From: Pipra filicauda | Lineage: Eukaryota > Chordata > Aves > Passeriformes > Pipridae | DNA length: 64,000 nucleotides | Direction of reading: 5' to 3' | NCBI RefSeq assembly: GCF_003945595.2 | Contig: NW_024104559.1 | Coordinates: 434,001-498,000, forward strand | Part shown: positions 1 through 11,795 of the stretch, in pieces | How the letters are laid out: the number at the start of each line of letters is the position of its first letter | Numbering within the stretch: position 1 is the stretch's first letter | Made by a program: the position numbers and the translations under genes | Notes under the pieces: generated by a model | Database searches by the model: none | Told to the model about the DNA's origin: nothing | What the model saw: only the letters and a program-made list of their open reading frames with translations

Positions 1-589
1 GGTGTTCACAGTCCTGGACACTGGGTACCAGCACTCAGCATCCTTGGCTAAGGGAGTCCAGGGTGAGCAGGAAGCTCATCCTCCACGGAGCTGGGAGGGA
101 ATGTAGCTCTCTACAGCCTGCACGAGCTCTTCTGGCTTTTTGAGGGTATTTCCTGGGAGTTTTGGGGGGCTCTGCTGATGTGAATCATGTTACTGTGAAG
201 CTTTCCACAAGCACTGCGATATGTTCAGCAGCTTCCCCCTCTCTGCTTGGTCGTGTAAATGTCAGTGTGAATCATCAGGACAGAAGCAAAAGTATCACAA
301 TGCTTGGGTTTCCTGCCCCAGCAGTGACATTTAGAGCATTATTCAAGCCAGTGACAGCAGGGACTTGCAGGAGCTTGTCAGCAGATCCAAATACTTGCGA
401 GGAGCCTCGTCGGAAGACACGGAGTAAAGGGCACCCAATAAACAGAACTGTGCCCAAATCTGAGGTGGTTCAGCCTGACTCACAGCACACACACCTTCTC
501 TGAGGTGTTTCCAGAGACCTCTCACCATTTCCCCACCCTGGGCAGCTTGGCTACAACTCCAGACACTTTGGGAACTGCCCATGGATGTT
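1..589. other. Unique non-coding sequence, nothing recognised
   Basis: No transposon, RNA gene or convincing exon is visible. Open frames here are short and have no family resemblance. The last 80 bases, which run into the CR1 tail at 590, may contain very decayed CR1 sequence, but I cannot align it with confidence. Confidence 0.5.
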
Positions 590-763
590 CCATCCCTTGG
601 AATGTTCAAGGCCCGGTTGGAGGGAGCTTGGAGCAACCTGACCTGGTGTAAGGGGTTCCTGCCCGTGGTGGGTGGGGGTTGGAAGTGCATGGTCTTTACA
701 GAATCGCGGAATATCATCGAGTGCAAAGTCCCTTCCCACCAAAACCATTCTATGATTCTATGG
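590..763 (+). repeat. CR1 LINE 3' end, 5'-truncated, with small internal insertion
   Basis: The segment follows the CR1 3' UTR order on the plus strand: the 'CATCCCTTGGAATGTTCAAGG' block, 'GGAGCAACCTG', a degenerate 'GTGGAAGGTGTCCCTGCCC' block, then 'GTCCCTTCCCACC' and the terminal ATTCTATG repeats. CR1 is a non-LTR retrotransposon whose new copies are usually truncated at the 5' end and end in a short octamer array, as seen here. About 28 extra bases (697-724) interrupt the consensus between the 'GTCTTTA' and 'AAGTCCC' parts. They resemble the complementary strand of a CR1-X-type tail. Many substitutions suggest this is one of the older copies of its type in the window. Confidence 0.85.
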
Positions 764-2733
764 AGAACTTCATGAGTGCTTGTGGAGGGTGGATAGAAAC
801 CACCCTCTTCATCCTGCTGGCACCCCAAAGGCTCCAGACATCACCCCAGCACAGCCCAGCCTCAAACCACGTTCCCCAGCACCGGGATGGTGGGGATTCC
901 TCTTGAATTGTGTTGGTAACTCCTTGATTTTTCACTGAGAGAAGATCTGTCCCAGTTAATCACATATTTAGTAGGAAGGATGCTGCTGAACTGGAGAGTT
1001 GTTTCCCATTTTCTTTGAGTGAATTATGTACAAAAGCCTCTGTGCTCCTACTCCCTGATTCCAGCGCTCAAACTTTGATTGCCATCTCAGTGGTCCCAGT
1101 GAAACCTGTTTTTCAGGGATTTATTCTAAAAAACAGCAAAATTCCCTTTGGGGCAGTAGCTTGGCAAACACTTAATCAACACAAAGAAGGGAACTAAGCT
1201 TTAAATGATCCATTTTCAATCAGCTTCTCCCTCAGACACACTCCCGCTTCCAAGATTTAAATGAGGAAAGGCTTTTTAGGGAAACTCAATTAAAAATAAA
1301 AAATCCTCCCTCCAGCCCCCATACTGGCAATTATTTCTTCCATCCTAAAAAACTGGTACAGCCACTCAGTGGAGCGAACTGATCTGAGCAACACAGCCTA
1401 AAATCAGTAAAAGCCCCCTTAGGCAACATCTTTTAGGTTCGCTGTTTTCCTCCGTGAAACTTCTCGCTGTGATTTGTGGCGAAGGAATCTTTCTCTATTT
1501 TTAATCACCCTCATCATCATCATCTCTGCTCCACCCTTCTCCTCCTGGCTCCTTCTCGGGAGCTGCCTGACTGTCTGTCTGTCGGTCACGACGAGCTTCA
1601 CGTTCTGAAGAGCGACAGATTGCCAGTTGGAAGGGAGGCACAGTCTGGGAGTGCAGCCCTCAGCTGATAATAACTATTTCATCAGCATCAGTCCTCCTGC
1701 TTTACAAAGCCTAATTCATAAAAAGAAAACCCTCTTGGAGGTTCTCACAGTACATAAAAGCACATAAATAAAATATAAATGAAGAAAACAAGACACATTA
1801 ATTACATACAGCAGAACAGGCTCATCTAAAAAGCTTGCTTGCCAGTTTTGATCTCAGGTTTGCTGGTGATTTACTGCTTTTTATGGCTGGTGGAGGCAAG
1901 CTGGAGAGTAATCCTGCCCAGAGATGAAAGGCCAGTGTGGATGGAGCCTGGACAACACACAGGCCCTGGGGTTAGGTGGGCAGGAGAGCCCATGGGAACA
2001 GAACTTGAGGACACTGGACTGCAGAGAAAGGAAGATGATGGATCCATTTCAAGGCAGGATGGAGACTTTTGGAATTTGATGGAGTCTGGGCTCAAAAGCA
2101 GGGGAGATGGGCATATCCACAGCTAACCCAAAACTGGACAGCTGCCTTTGAGCACAAGAAGAAGAAGAAGAATGTCAGGAAAGGATCACAGGCATAATTA
2201 ATCCTGGAAACACTTGTGTGTGTATGAATCAATGTGAGACACAGGGAAGCGCCAACGGGAGCCACAGGGGCCAGCAATAATTCATAAAGGGTGCAAAACA
2301 GAGCTGGTCATGCAACTGATATGGAGACAGAGCACGGGTTTCCTCCAGGAGAACACGATGCCAGCGGTATGGGAAGCACAGCTACAACCTGCAACTCTGA
2401 ACACTCCAGCCCTGGGCATGCACAGCCAACCACTGCCAAGAACACATCCTGCTGAATATGCCCTGTGAGTCTAATGCCCTGTGCCATCAGACACCTCCCC
2501 ACACACACTCCTGGGGCTCTTCCCCAGCTCTAGCCCTGCTGGAACAGCGCAGGGATGTGCAGAAGGATGTGGGAGGTGGATGGTTAAAGAGGGAGCTGAG
2601 GAGCTAATTTAACACAGTCAGTGGGACCAGAGTTTCAAGTATTGGATGACATCACTCTTGAAGTGATGGGAGAAGTCCTTCTGCAACCAGAAGGTCGCTG
2701 TTGTCTTGTTTTCATGCCGTGGAACAGTTAAAG
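764..2733. other. Unique non-coding sequence with AT-rich block and short microsatellites
   Basis: No gene or recognisable transposon is seen. Positions 1660-1860 are AT-rich with several TAAT and ATAAA cores and could be a regulatory block, but nothing proves this. Short simple repeats occur at 1510-1522 (CATCAT) and 2158-2173 (GAA). Confidence 0.5.
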
Positions 2734-2875
2734 TCACAGAATATTCTGAGTTGGAAGGGAACCCACAAGGATCCTCAAGTCCAGCTCTTAAGTGAACGGC
2801 CCATACAGGGATCAAGCCCAAAACCTTGGTGTTGTGAGCACCATGCTCTAACCATGAGCTAATCTCATGCCTCTG
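2734..2875 (-). repeat. tRNA-Ile-derived SINE with CR1-type tail (TguSINE1-like)
   Basis: Read on the minus strand, positions about 2868 to 2798 align along nearly the whole length of a tRNA-Ile gene. 'TTAGCTCA', 'GGTTAGAGC', 'TGGTGCT', 'CCAAGGT' and 'GATCCC...GGGCC' appear in order. The A-box region has lost two bases (TTAGCTCA-TGGTTAG). The anticodon-loop triplet reads CAC where tRNA-Ile(AAT) has AAT. The B box reads GGCTTGATCCC. The rest, 2797 to 2734, is the 3' tail of a CR1-X-like LINE (complement of 'TCACAGAATATTCTGAG' and 'TTGGAAGGGAACCCACAAGG'). A tRNA-Ile head joined to a CR1-X tail is the published structure of TguSINE1, a passerine SINE mobilised by CR1 enzymes. The element is about 140 bp, apparently near full length, and is not a functional tRNA gene because its cloverleaf is damaged. 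Confidence 0.85.
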
Positions 2876-4312
2876 AAGGAGCACTGTGGTGGGGCTGCTT
2901 GGCAGTGAGAGTGCTCAACCAGGAGGGCTTGAAGAGTGTCTGGGCAGAATAATATTTGGCCCAGGAGGGAGAAATGCCGTGGAGCAGATCTGGGCTAGGC
3001 AGTCACAAAGTGCACACTCGACATGATTCCCACCACAGCGAGACAAAACCTGACCTATATTCTCCATGTCTTGGGCGCCAGCAACGTTTGGAAAGTTCTT
3101 ACACCACAGAGAGAGAGAGAGAGAGAGCTGAAAAATGTTGCGCCATCATTTCTAACCCTTGCGTGCAGGCACAGAAATTCAGTGTTCTTTTGTGAGGGCA
3201 GAGCCAGGGGCTATCGCTGTGACTATCAGTGTGTGTGGGACATGTGGATAAACATATGATCAGATGAGTGTCACAGCTCCCTGGTGCCGTGCCAGAAAGC
3301 ATCTGTGTCAGCTGCTGGCACTGACTTCTGCAAACTTGCAGCTCTCTGCATCCCTGGGTTTATCAAAGATCACACAGCAGCCAGCAGCTGAAAGACCAAA
3401 TAAATCTGTGGCTTGTCTCCCAAGGTCTCCCCTCAGGCTCTCTTATCTCTGCCAAGAGGAGCTGAGATGCAGGAGGGTGGTGGGTTCCCACACGCTGTTG
3501 CCTTGTAGGCGCTGTCTGAACCCCCTGGGCCGCCTGTCTCGTGGGTGTGAGGAGGGTGGAGATGCCTGGAGAGGGCTGGGGAGGCATCACGAGGCTCTGT
3601 TTCTCCATAACAGCCACAGAAGTCTCTGGGAGGGAGCCTTCCATGTTGGCAAAACAGAATTGAGAGGGGGTATTGCTGTGGTGAAGGGACTGGGGATAAG
3701 CATTGCCCTGCATGGACCTTGAGGACCAGCCAGGTGCTGGTTTTGCTTCATTCTTCTGGGTATTCTGGATGTAACTACCCTGTTCTTGGAGCTGGTAGGG
3801 GGATTTTGTGCATTTTCTCTCAATGTTAATGTTACTTTGTCAGCAGCCCCACTGGGGAGCAGTTTCAGAGAAAGCCTAATTTGAGTGAAAAAATTGCAGG
3901 CATCTAAAAACACAAAATGCATTTAGGCTCATTATGGTTCTGTAAGCATCTTCAAATTCTGAAAAATAGGAAACGTATCCCTTTCATGATTTGAAGTTAA
4001 TGCAGTTTTATTGAAAACATTGTAAAAAAAATGAAGAAAAATTTGAAAGGAACAACTCTATTTGGGGCCAAACAAAGCGTTTGGTTTCCCCTACAAAGAT
4101 TTCTTCCTGTATTAACTGGTTGAAATGCCACTGGGTGGCTCAGATAGGGATCCCAGCTGCCATGGGGCAAGGTCTGCTGGCACAGGGACTTTCTGGCTGT
4201 TCAGGATGTGAGTGGGGAGGGACCTACAAGGTGGAAAGACACAGTCTATGTGGATATCTGTGCAAGGGCAACAGGACAAAAAGTTGGGCAGCTCCTCTTA
4301 CACTGGAAACAT
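2876..4312. other. Unique non-coding sequence
   Basis: No gene or transposon is recognised. Apart from the (AG)10 microsatellite at 3108-3127, the region is of ordinary composition. An open frame of about 150 codons at 3264-3722 has no recognisable domain and looks like chance. Confidence 0.5.
3108..3127. repeat. (AG)10 microsatellite
   Basis: An uninterrupted AG dinucleotide run of ten units follows 'TACACCAC'. Confidence 0.95.
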
Positions 4313-4755
4313 AAGAAATATGTGGATCTGTTGGAACAAGTCCAGAAGAGGCCACAAAGATGCTCCCAGAGCTGGAGCCCCTCTGCTCTACAGCCAGGCT
4401 GGGAGAGCTGGGGGGGTTCACCTGGAGAAGAGAAGGTTCCAGGGAGACCTGAGAGCCCCTTCCAGGGCCTAAAGGGGCTCCAGGAGAGTTGGAAAGGGAC
4501 TGGGGACAAGAGCATTTGGTGGCAGGACAAAGGGGAATGGCTTCATTCAGAGAATAGTTTTAGATAAGATATTAGGAAGAAATTCTTCCCTGGGAGGGTG
4601 GGGAGGCCCTGGCACAGGTTGCCCATCCCTGGAAGTGTCCAAGGCCAGGTTGGATGGGGCTTGGAGCAACCTGGGCTAGTGGAAGGTGTTCCCTGCCCAT
4701 GGCAGGGGGTGGAATGAGATGATCTTTAAGATTCCTTCCAAACAATCCCTTCCAA
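4313..4755 (+). repeat. CR1 LINE 3' end including ORF2 C-terminal coding part
   Basis: This is one of the longer copies. It begins in the last part of CR1 ORF2, where 'GTTGGAACAAGTCCAGAAGAG' corresponds to the LLERVQRR region, followed by decayed LRELGLFSLEKRR and LRGDL coding sequence. It continues through the 3' UTR and stops at 'GATCTTTAAGATTCCTTCC'. Around 4620, about 21 bases expected between 'CACAGGTTGCCC' and 'ATCCCTGGAAG' are absent. The missing stretch is bounded by short GCCC repeats, consistent with a microhomology deletion. The reading frame is broken in several places, so the copy is dead. Confidence 0.92.
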
Positions 4756-5384
4756 TTTTACCTCCTGCACGTAAAATCCTTCCCTGTCCTGTGCAGAGTT
4801 GCTTCACGGCAGCATACAAAAGAGTTTCTATCTCCAACAAGTGTCATGTAAACTTTCACTTCTAACAGATAACAATCCCAAGTGGTGTGAAAGCTGATAA
4901 AATGAACATTCATACCTCAGGTTTCTGCAAAACCCACTAGGACAGGTCTGGCTATAAAATCCTGCAGAGATGCAAAAGGATTTTAAAATTGTACCTGTTA
5001 GCAAAGGATGATCAGACTGAATGGGGAAAATTTCAGACACAACAAAGTTTCAGATATTTAGTATTTAAAATATGGAAAATTACATAAAATACATAGAAAT
5101 TTCAAGCTGAAATGTATGAAATTTAGTCTACAGAAAGGTAAAATGGACACTCCTGCCCATTCACAACCCATTTTGGAGGGAAACCCTGAATATCTCTTTG
5201 CTGGCATCAGAACTACGTTCCTTCAGTCTTGAATTTCACAAATCCAGAAGTCTAGGGTGGGAAGGGCCAGATTTCCCCTCCAAACTGGAGAGATATCAGC
5301 AGATGCTGAGCTCTGACATGGCCAGTGTCACACAATTTTAGATCAGGGGTACAAAGGAAGCAGCTGGATTTCAGCCTACAGGAA
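4756..5384. other. Unique non-coding sequence
   Basis: AT-rich unique sequence. Positions 5220-5360 ('AAATCCAGAAGTCTAGGGTG' and onward) vaguely resemble the start of an ancient CR1 or MIR-like tail, but the match is too weak to call. Confidence 0.4.
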
Positions 5385-5690
5385 AAAGGGGGATAAACTT
5401 TTGACAGGGCTCTGTTACAGTAGAACAAGGGGTGATGTTTTTAAACTGAAAGAGGTCAATTTAGATAAGATATAAAGAAGAAATATTTTACAGTGATGGT
5501 GATGAGGCCCTGGCACAGGTTGTCCAGAGAAGCTGTGGCTGCCCCATCCCTGGAAGTGTCCAAGGCCAGGCTGGACAGGGCTTGAAGCAACCTGGGCTGG
5601 TGGAAGGTGTCCCTGCCCATGGCAGAGGGGTCAGAATGGGATGAAATTTAAAGGTCCCTTCCAACCCACACCATTCTCTGATCTGATGAT
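5385..5690 (+). repeat. CR1 LINE 3' end, 5'-truncated
   Basis: Plus-strand CR1 tail. 'GAACAAGGGGTGATG' and 'AGATAAGATATAAAGAAG' are followed by 'GAGGCCCTGGCACAGGTTG', 'CCAGAGAAGCTGTGGCTGCC', 'GGAAGTGTCCAAGGCCAGG', 'TGGAAGGTGTCCCTGCCC' and 'AAGGTCCCTTCCAACCC', ending in a degenerate octamer tail (ATTCTCTGATCTGATGA). It lies in the same orientation as the copy ending at 4755 and opposite to the copy at 7402. Confidence 0.93.
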
Positions 5691-7401
5691 CAGCTGCATT
5701 TTTTCTTTCTATATTCCAAAACCTCTGATCTAAAGGGCAAGCCTGAGCTGGGAAGTGCAGCTGAGCTGGGGATGGCACAAGTGTGCCTGGGCCAGCAGCA
5801 GTCCCCAACTGGGCTGGGTGTGGCAAAAGCCTGTTTAAATGCTGTTAAACTACTGCTAGTTTGAGAAGCCCCTGTGGGTCTCAGGTTGTGAAGTGCAAAG
5901 ACTCCCTGAGCACCAACTGCTGTCAAATATTAGTGCTGTTCCCCTTCCAGCTCTTATTCACAACAAATTCTCATTGAAGCAGGAAATGTTGTTACCCACC
6001 AGCTAGTCTGAGTAGCAAAAATGTGGGATTAATTGACAGCTGTAAGACTAAACAAGGAGGCTTTAACTAAGATACCATTCCCCGCCGCAGAAGGTGCCGT
6101 CAGTCCTGACACGAGCAGCAGTGAGGAGCAGGGAAGATGCCTTCAAGGAGAGGGTCTTCAGTGTGATGGAAAGGAGGGTTCTGGTCAGAAATCCCAGGAC
6201 TTCTTGACAACTCTTAACCTCTCCTGCCTGGATGAGATGTGACAACACTCCTGTCTGATCAGCACAGCACGCTCTCCTGCCTTGAACAGCCGAACTCCAC
6301 TGGCCCACGAGGCTGGAGAGGATGTTCTCCAGTGTGGAGATCACCTTGCTCTCTGTCCTCCCCCATGGCTGCTCCTGGGACTCCTGCAGAGCTGTGGGCA
6401 TGGAAGCAGCCCCTGAGCTGCTCCAGCCCCACAAGAGCACTGCAGGTTGTCCTGGATGACACAGAGAGCCCTGTGCTGCAGCCACCGAGTCCACGGTGCT
6501 CCCTGCAGCATCTTCTCCCTCCCACACGTGCTCTCTGCTCCTCCTGCTCCCTGCAGGGTTATCCTAAGGGGGCAGAGCCCTTTGCTACAGGCTGCAGAGA
6601 GCAGAAGTGCTGATCAGGACAAATCCCAGTGTTACTCTTGTTCTTGAGGACCCCCCAAACTTGCACTGTACTGGTCTGTTATCCCTCCAACTTGGCAGGA
6701 TGGTCTTGCTCTGCAGCTCAGGAACTGAGCCAAGCAGAGTGGCTGGGGAAGCAAAACTTCACCAGGAGCCAAATCCAAGCCTGACTGGCAACCCTTTGGG
6801 TCAGGAGCTGGTCTCACTCACCTGAGTGCCTGTTTGAGGTCTGTCTTGCTAAGAGTCTTCTTCACTCTGGAGTGGAGGAGCGGCAGATGTTTTATCTCCA
6901 GCATTTCTCTGCCCCTGAGGATTCCCCTCCTTCTGCCTGCCCTTGTCCTCTGTGTGTGTGCTGCCTCTGCTTGGCAAGAGTAACACCCCTCTCTCAGCTT
7001 TCTCAGAGAGATGGGGATGTGTAAAAAGGTGCTAGTTCACTGAGGGGAGAACAAATCCTGCTGAAGTCCTGGCTACACCAAACCCCCTGAACAGCAGCAG
7101 CTGCTGAGCTGCAGAAGTGCTGCAGGACACGGCCCACACTGAGCAGATGGAGATGCTGCATGGACAAACCTTTTCTGCAACCAGGCAAGATCAAAATAAC
7201 AGGGTGCATGAGTCCATCCTCCCTATTTAGAGCAGCCTTCATTTCCTTGTGACTCATTCAGTCTGGGCAATGAATTTTCTTTATTAGTCAGAAATCAATT
7301 CCTCCTGCTCCTGACCAGCTGCTGCCCTGTGCCAGGTTATGTTTCTGTACCTGTGTCTGACCTGTCTGAAACACTGTTAGTGGGGAGGACAGGGTGGAGA
7401 T
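5691..7401. other. Unique non-coding sequence
   Basis: No transposon or gene is recognised. Positions 6060-6660 are somewhat GC-richer and hold open frames of 120-150 codons on both strands. These overlap each other and match nothing known to me, so I read them as chance. Confidence 0.5.
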
Positions 7402-7733
7402 AGAATCATAGAATCACAGAATGGTTTGGGTTGGAAGGGACCTTAAAGCCCATCTCATCCCACCTCCTGCCATGGGCAGGGACACCTCCCACTAGCCCAG
7501 GTTGCTCCAAGCCCCATCCAACCTGGCCTTGGACATTTCCAGGGATGGGGCAGCCACAGTTTCTCTGGGCAACCTGTGCCAGGGCCTCCCCACCCTCACT
7601 GGGGAGATTTTCTTCCTAATATCCAATCTAAACCTCCTCTCTGTGAGTTTGAAGGCATTGCCCATTGTCCTGTCACTCCAGGCCCTTGTGCAAAGTCTAT
7701 CTTCCACATGTTTTCTTTAGGTGCCCTGGAAAG
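7402..7733 (-). repeat. CR1 LINE 3' end, 5'-truncated
   Basis: The minus-strand copy starts on the plus strand with the complement of the octamer tail ('AGAATCATAGAATCACAG'), then 'AATGGTTTGGGTTGGAAGGG', 'CCATGGGCAGGGACACC', 'CAGGTTGCTCCAAGCCCC', 'GGGATGGGGCAGCCACAG', 'CTTCCTAATATCCAATCTAA' and 'GTCCTGTCACTCCAGGCCC'. It fades out near 7733. Well preserved and therefore relatively young. Confidence 0.95.
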
Positions 7734-10700
7734 TGTATGGAAAACCTTTATATTTTCAGTGGTAATAATAGCATACAACTAGTGAGCATCTTTGCCAAAT
7801 ATGACTTCACTCCTTTTGCAACGCTCCAAAAAAAAAATTCTTGTGTTACAATTCTACATATAACATGCATTTGCACTTTCCCATAAGCTACAGATATTCA
7901 CAGTTTCCCTGTAAGTGTAAATGCTGCCACGTAGGAATGTTATAAAATCCCAAAGAGTAGCACAGTGGTTTGTTGAACATACTCAACAATGTCCCAGGGA
8001 GGACCTAAGCAAGCCCTGGAGAGCCATCCACCACCACACATGGGAGTCATGCCTGCAGATCTTCCCTGCTTGCTTTCTTTGTTATCTATCCTGGACCCTT
8101 CTGAGCATCAGGAGGTGAGGGCAAAACTGGGAAAATTCTGCAACAGTTGGGTCTGCAAGGTAAATATGGGTCTTCAAGGCCAGCAGGTCCCTGCTGTTAA
8201 AAAAACCCCATCTAGTTCAAGGCCTTCCTTTGACCACGGTGGAAACAGGGCTTGGGAAAACAAATGATAAAGCCAGAGAGAGAGAGAAATGATAAACTCA
8301 ACTAGTCCCACTCATTGCTTTGTGCTTCTTCTCAGTAAGAACTACAAACTTGAAAGGTTTTCACGTTCAAGGTACCCTAAATTCTTGTAGAACACAGGAA
8401 ATGAAAGGACGGGTCCTAAATACATAATGACTGCTCGTTATGTCTCAGCTCGAGACCTAAATACTGCAAAAGCTCTGCTGGGAAACTGCAGTGATCTGGG
8501 CTTCTGAAGTTGCTTTGGAGAGCCAGTCCCAGCAGAAGCAGCACCACGAATAAGTTCAGCCCCTCTTGCTCGGGAAGGTGTCAGTAGGGATGCAAAAGGT
8601 GGTTATTTGTACTAAATTTTTGCTGGTTTTGAAGGAATGCACCCGAAGAGCCACAGAAAGGATGGATATAGACAGCCCAGCAGAATGGAGAAAAGCAAGG
8701 ATCTTTTCTTCAAAAGAGGCAATTTTTGAAAGGAGGGGGGAAAAAAAGAAAGAAAAGAAAGAAAATAGAAAGTCTAAATAGCTGCAACTGAATGAAACAG
8801 TGATTTTTATTTTTTTTTCAGGCAGTAGTGAGGGGTCTTTAAGCCTGTGCTGTGCAGTAAGGAAGAAAGAAACCACACTGTTCTACAAACAGCAGCAAGG
8901 GTTTCCCAGGAAGCCCAGGATAGCTCCTAATCCTGGATGGCAGGTCATTCCAGCAGTGTCCCACTGTGTTGGGATAACCAGGTGCCATTAAGGCATTAAC
9001 AGAGCTGCAGATTATAAGGTCAGGGGGAACACTCTGATCAGAAGGAGATACTCGAGAAAACATTCACTGTTCAAGGTGAACCACTCTCAAAAAGAGAATT
9101 AATGGTAAGGAAGCACTGAAGGCCTCTGGCAGAAATAATCTCCAGCAGCCTGGGTGCAGAGGGCTGCAGAGCTGAGAGGAGGCTGCTTATTTACAGAGCT
9201 CAGCAGAGCAGCTTTGCCTGGTGATTGATAATATTGCCAGTGGTCGTCTTCACGGATCATCCCGTGCGTGAATCCGTGTGAGGAATCTAGTCCTGTTTAA
9301 CAGGAGAAAGCAGAGCCTTGCTGGAAGCAGAGCCAGGGAACAGGAGCCATTTATCTCACAGACCTTCCTGCTGGTTCATCTCCCATGTCGTAGCTTCTTG
9401 TATGTCCTGCTTGCTGGTCCCTGTGCATGTCCATGTTCCAGCTCCCTGGAATCGTGGGAATGCTGGAGACCAGCAACTGCCCAAGGGCAGCGGCCATCAC
9501 ACCATCAAGTGCATCTTGGCACTTGGAGAGTGTGACTCCACATCATCCTAGAGACGGGAATTCATCTGAATTCCAAGTCGTAAGCCTGGAGGAACAGCTT
9601 CCAGCTCTCCACAGACTCTGTGCAACGTGGCCCTGGGAACCTGCCAACAAGGAATAGGCCAAATAAGTACAACAAAACCCCTGTTTTCCCCATTCAGCAG
9701 GGGAAAATATGATTGCCAAGGTCTTTGGAAGCTGGCAGCCCAGAGCTCTCCTCTCAGGTGGCCCCACACATGGGCAAGAACTTCAGATGTGCCCCTGAGT
9801 GGTGTCTCCTGTTGGAGAGATTAAAGTGGATTTGCATGCACAACACAGTGGGGTTCATACCCACATGTGCATTCACACGGGGGAGCAGGAGGTTGTAAAC
9901 CACTTTGGTAAAGGTTTTCAGTGCCCACTTCCATCTCTGTGGCATTATTTCATTCCACCTAATCAGAGCAGGTGTATTTTTGCTGCTGCAATAAATTGCC
10001 CAGCCTCTGATACATGTCTGAGAGATACACACAGACATCTGAAGTGGATTTGGTTTTGAGCCTGTTAAAAATTACAGGTCTAAGGAAGTCCAGTCCATAA
10101 AGTCTTTTTTTCTGTTTAGCTGTTTTTCCTCTGTTCAGTGACAGTCCAGGAAAGGGGAGATATGGACACACACTGGAGTTTTCAGCAAAGGCAGGATGTA
10201 TCAGCATTGGGGTCACAAACTACCTTTAAAACCAAGGAATAACAGTTTGTGAAAGAGACACCTGTAGGAATGGTCTACAAAAAATTTTTAAATAATTTGA
10301 TTTTATTGACACCTTGATAACAGAATAGAGGCTGAGTTTCCAAATCAGGCAGAGTTTAAGGTTGGATGGTGGGGTCTCATCCATTTTTTCATCTTCATGA
10401 GGTTCTTGATTCAAAGGGCACCTACTGGACAATTAATTTTGCCATATTTTTCAGAAGCCATCAGAGATGAAAACAGTGTGAAGGGTGTTGCTCAGAATGG
10501 GCATAGTTTCTACCTAACCTCTGTTGCAGGGATGCCAACACCTCAGAGGCAGCTCAGCCCTGGGATCAGGATGGCTTTGGTAGTTACCAGTCCTTGAGAA
10601 TTTTGTGGCAGTGTTAGAAATCACTAAGAAGTCAAGTGGCTTTATATTTACACCTCTGACTTGACCAGGGCTTGCCCCCAACTCCCCCTTCCCTGGCAGA

Positions 10701-11637
10701 ATATTGAATTTGGGTTTGGGGTTTTTTTGCTTTATCCAGAGCTGGGTGAGCAGACCCAGAGTCCCAGGCAGGGCACTGCTCATGGAGACATTTTGTTTTT
10801 CTTTCACAAACCCAGTTCCTGGTGCAGGTATTTAGAGAACAAACAGTCCTTTTGTAGACCAAATATAAGTGGTTTGTCATTATCTTGAGAACAAACTGTT
10901 TGTTTCTCCAGTTGTAAACACACTGAGGACAGTTATTTAGTCCTGCCACTACAATTAATAGCAATTTAGGTCACTTTTGCAAGAGATTAATGTCTTCTTA
11001 ATAAATACTGGCTATAGATCTAATCTCCAGAGTTGCTTGCTGTCCTGGTGGCTAAAGGATAGAAGAAAAAGGATGATGTACCACTTCTTCTATTAAACAC
11101 TCAAGCCATACACCAAAATGCAGAGAAAATGTTGCAAACAAGCAGCTCCTTTGTGCCCACGTGCCCATGTGTGTGTGACAGAGGCAGAAAACACATCCAT
11201 GGTTTCTTTTCAGGCACTGAAGAGGCCAAGAGCTTATCCAACTGAACACAGGAGGAGTTTGCAAAGCACATTGTTTTACCACCACCACCAGCAGCCTCTC
11301 AAATGTAAACTTTTCTCCCTAACCCCTCCCTCCCTGGGATCAGACACTGTCATACATTAGGTCAGGAGCTCATTTTTCTCTTCTTACATTATTTTCCAAG
11401 CAGGAGCCATGTATTTGTGGGAGAGAGAAAGTACTCTGCTAAGTGGTAGTGATCTTGCTGTCTGTTGCCTTGTTTCTGGGTCATCAAAGATCTGATTTGT
11501 TCTCTAAAATAATTAGTCAAATTGTCCAGTTTTGGAGTGGAACTGAACTTCCTGCCTTTCTTGGCTGGCCCAGCCCAAGTGTCCCAGCGTGGTTGGAGGT
11601 GGGACAGGAGCGGGTTGTAGAAGCAGGTTGGTTGCTT
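7734..11637. other. Unique non-coding sequence, about 3.9 kb
   Basis: No gene or recognisable transposon is seen. A purine-rich stretch (8729-8770, mostly G6A7 and AGAAA units) is the only low-complexity feature. A pyrimidine-rich acceptor-like site near 8811-8822 has no coding sequence attached that I recognise. Confidence 0.5.
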
Positions 11638-11795
11638 CATAGAACCACAGAATATCCTGAGCTGGAAGGGACCCACAAGGGTCATCATGTCCAGCTCCAG
11701 GCCCTGCCCAGGACACCCCAGCAATCCCACCCTGGCCCTGAGAGCCTTGTTCAAACAATCCTGGAGCTCTGGCAGGTTTGGGGCCATGACCACTT
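11638..11795 (-). repeat. CR1-X-like LINE 3' end, 5'-truncated
   Basis: The plus strand shows the complement of a CR1-X type tail: 'CACAGAATATCCTGAGCTGG', 'AAGGGACCCACAAGGGTCAT', 'CCAGCTCCAGGCCCTGCCC', 'AGGACACCCCAGCAATCCC', then 'CTGGAGCTCTGGCAG' and 'GGGGCCATGACCAC'. This differs from the 'GGTTTGGGTTGG' class found elsewhere and matches the copy at 52917. It shares its tail type with the SINE at 2734, which is expected if the same LINE machinery moved both. Confidence 0.9.

Noticed and set aside
2798..2868. A functional tRNA-Ile gene
   Set aside because: It carries an A-box deletion, an altered anticodon triplet and lost stem pairing, and it is joined directly to a CR1-type tail. It is a SINE head and not a gene.
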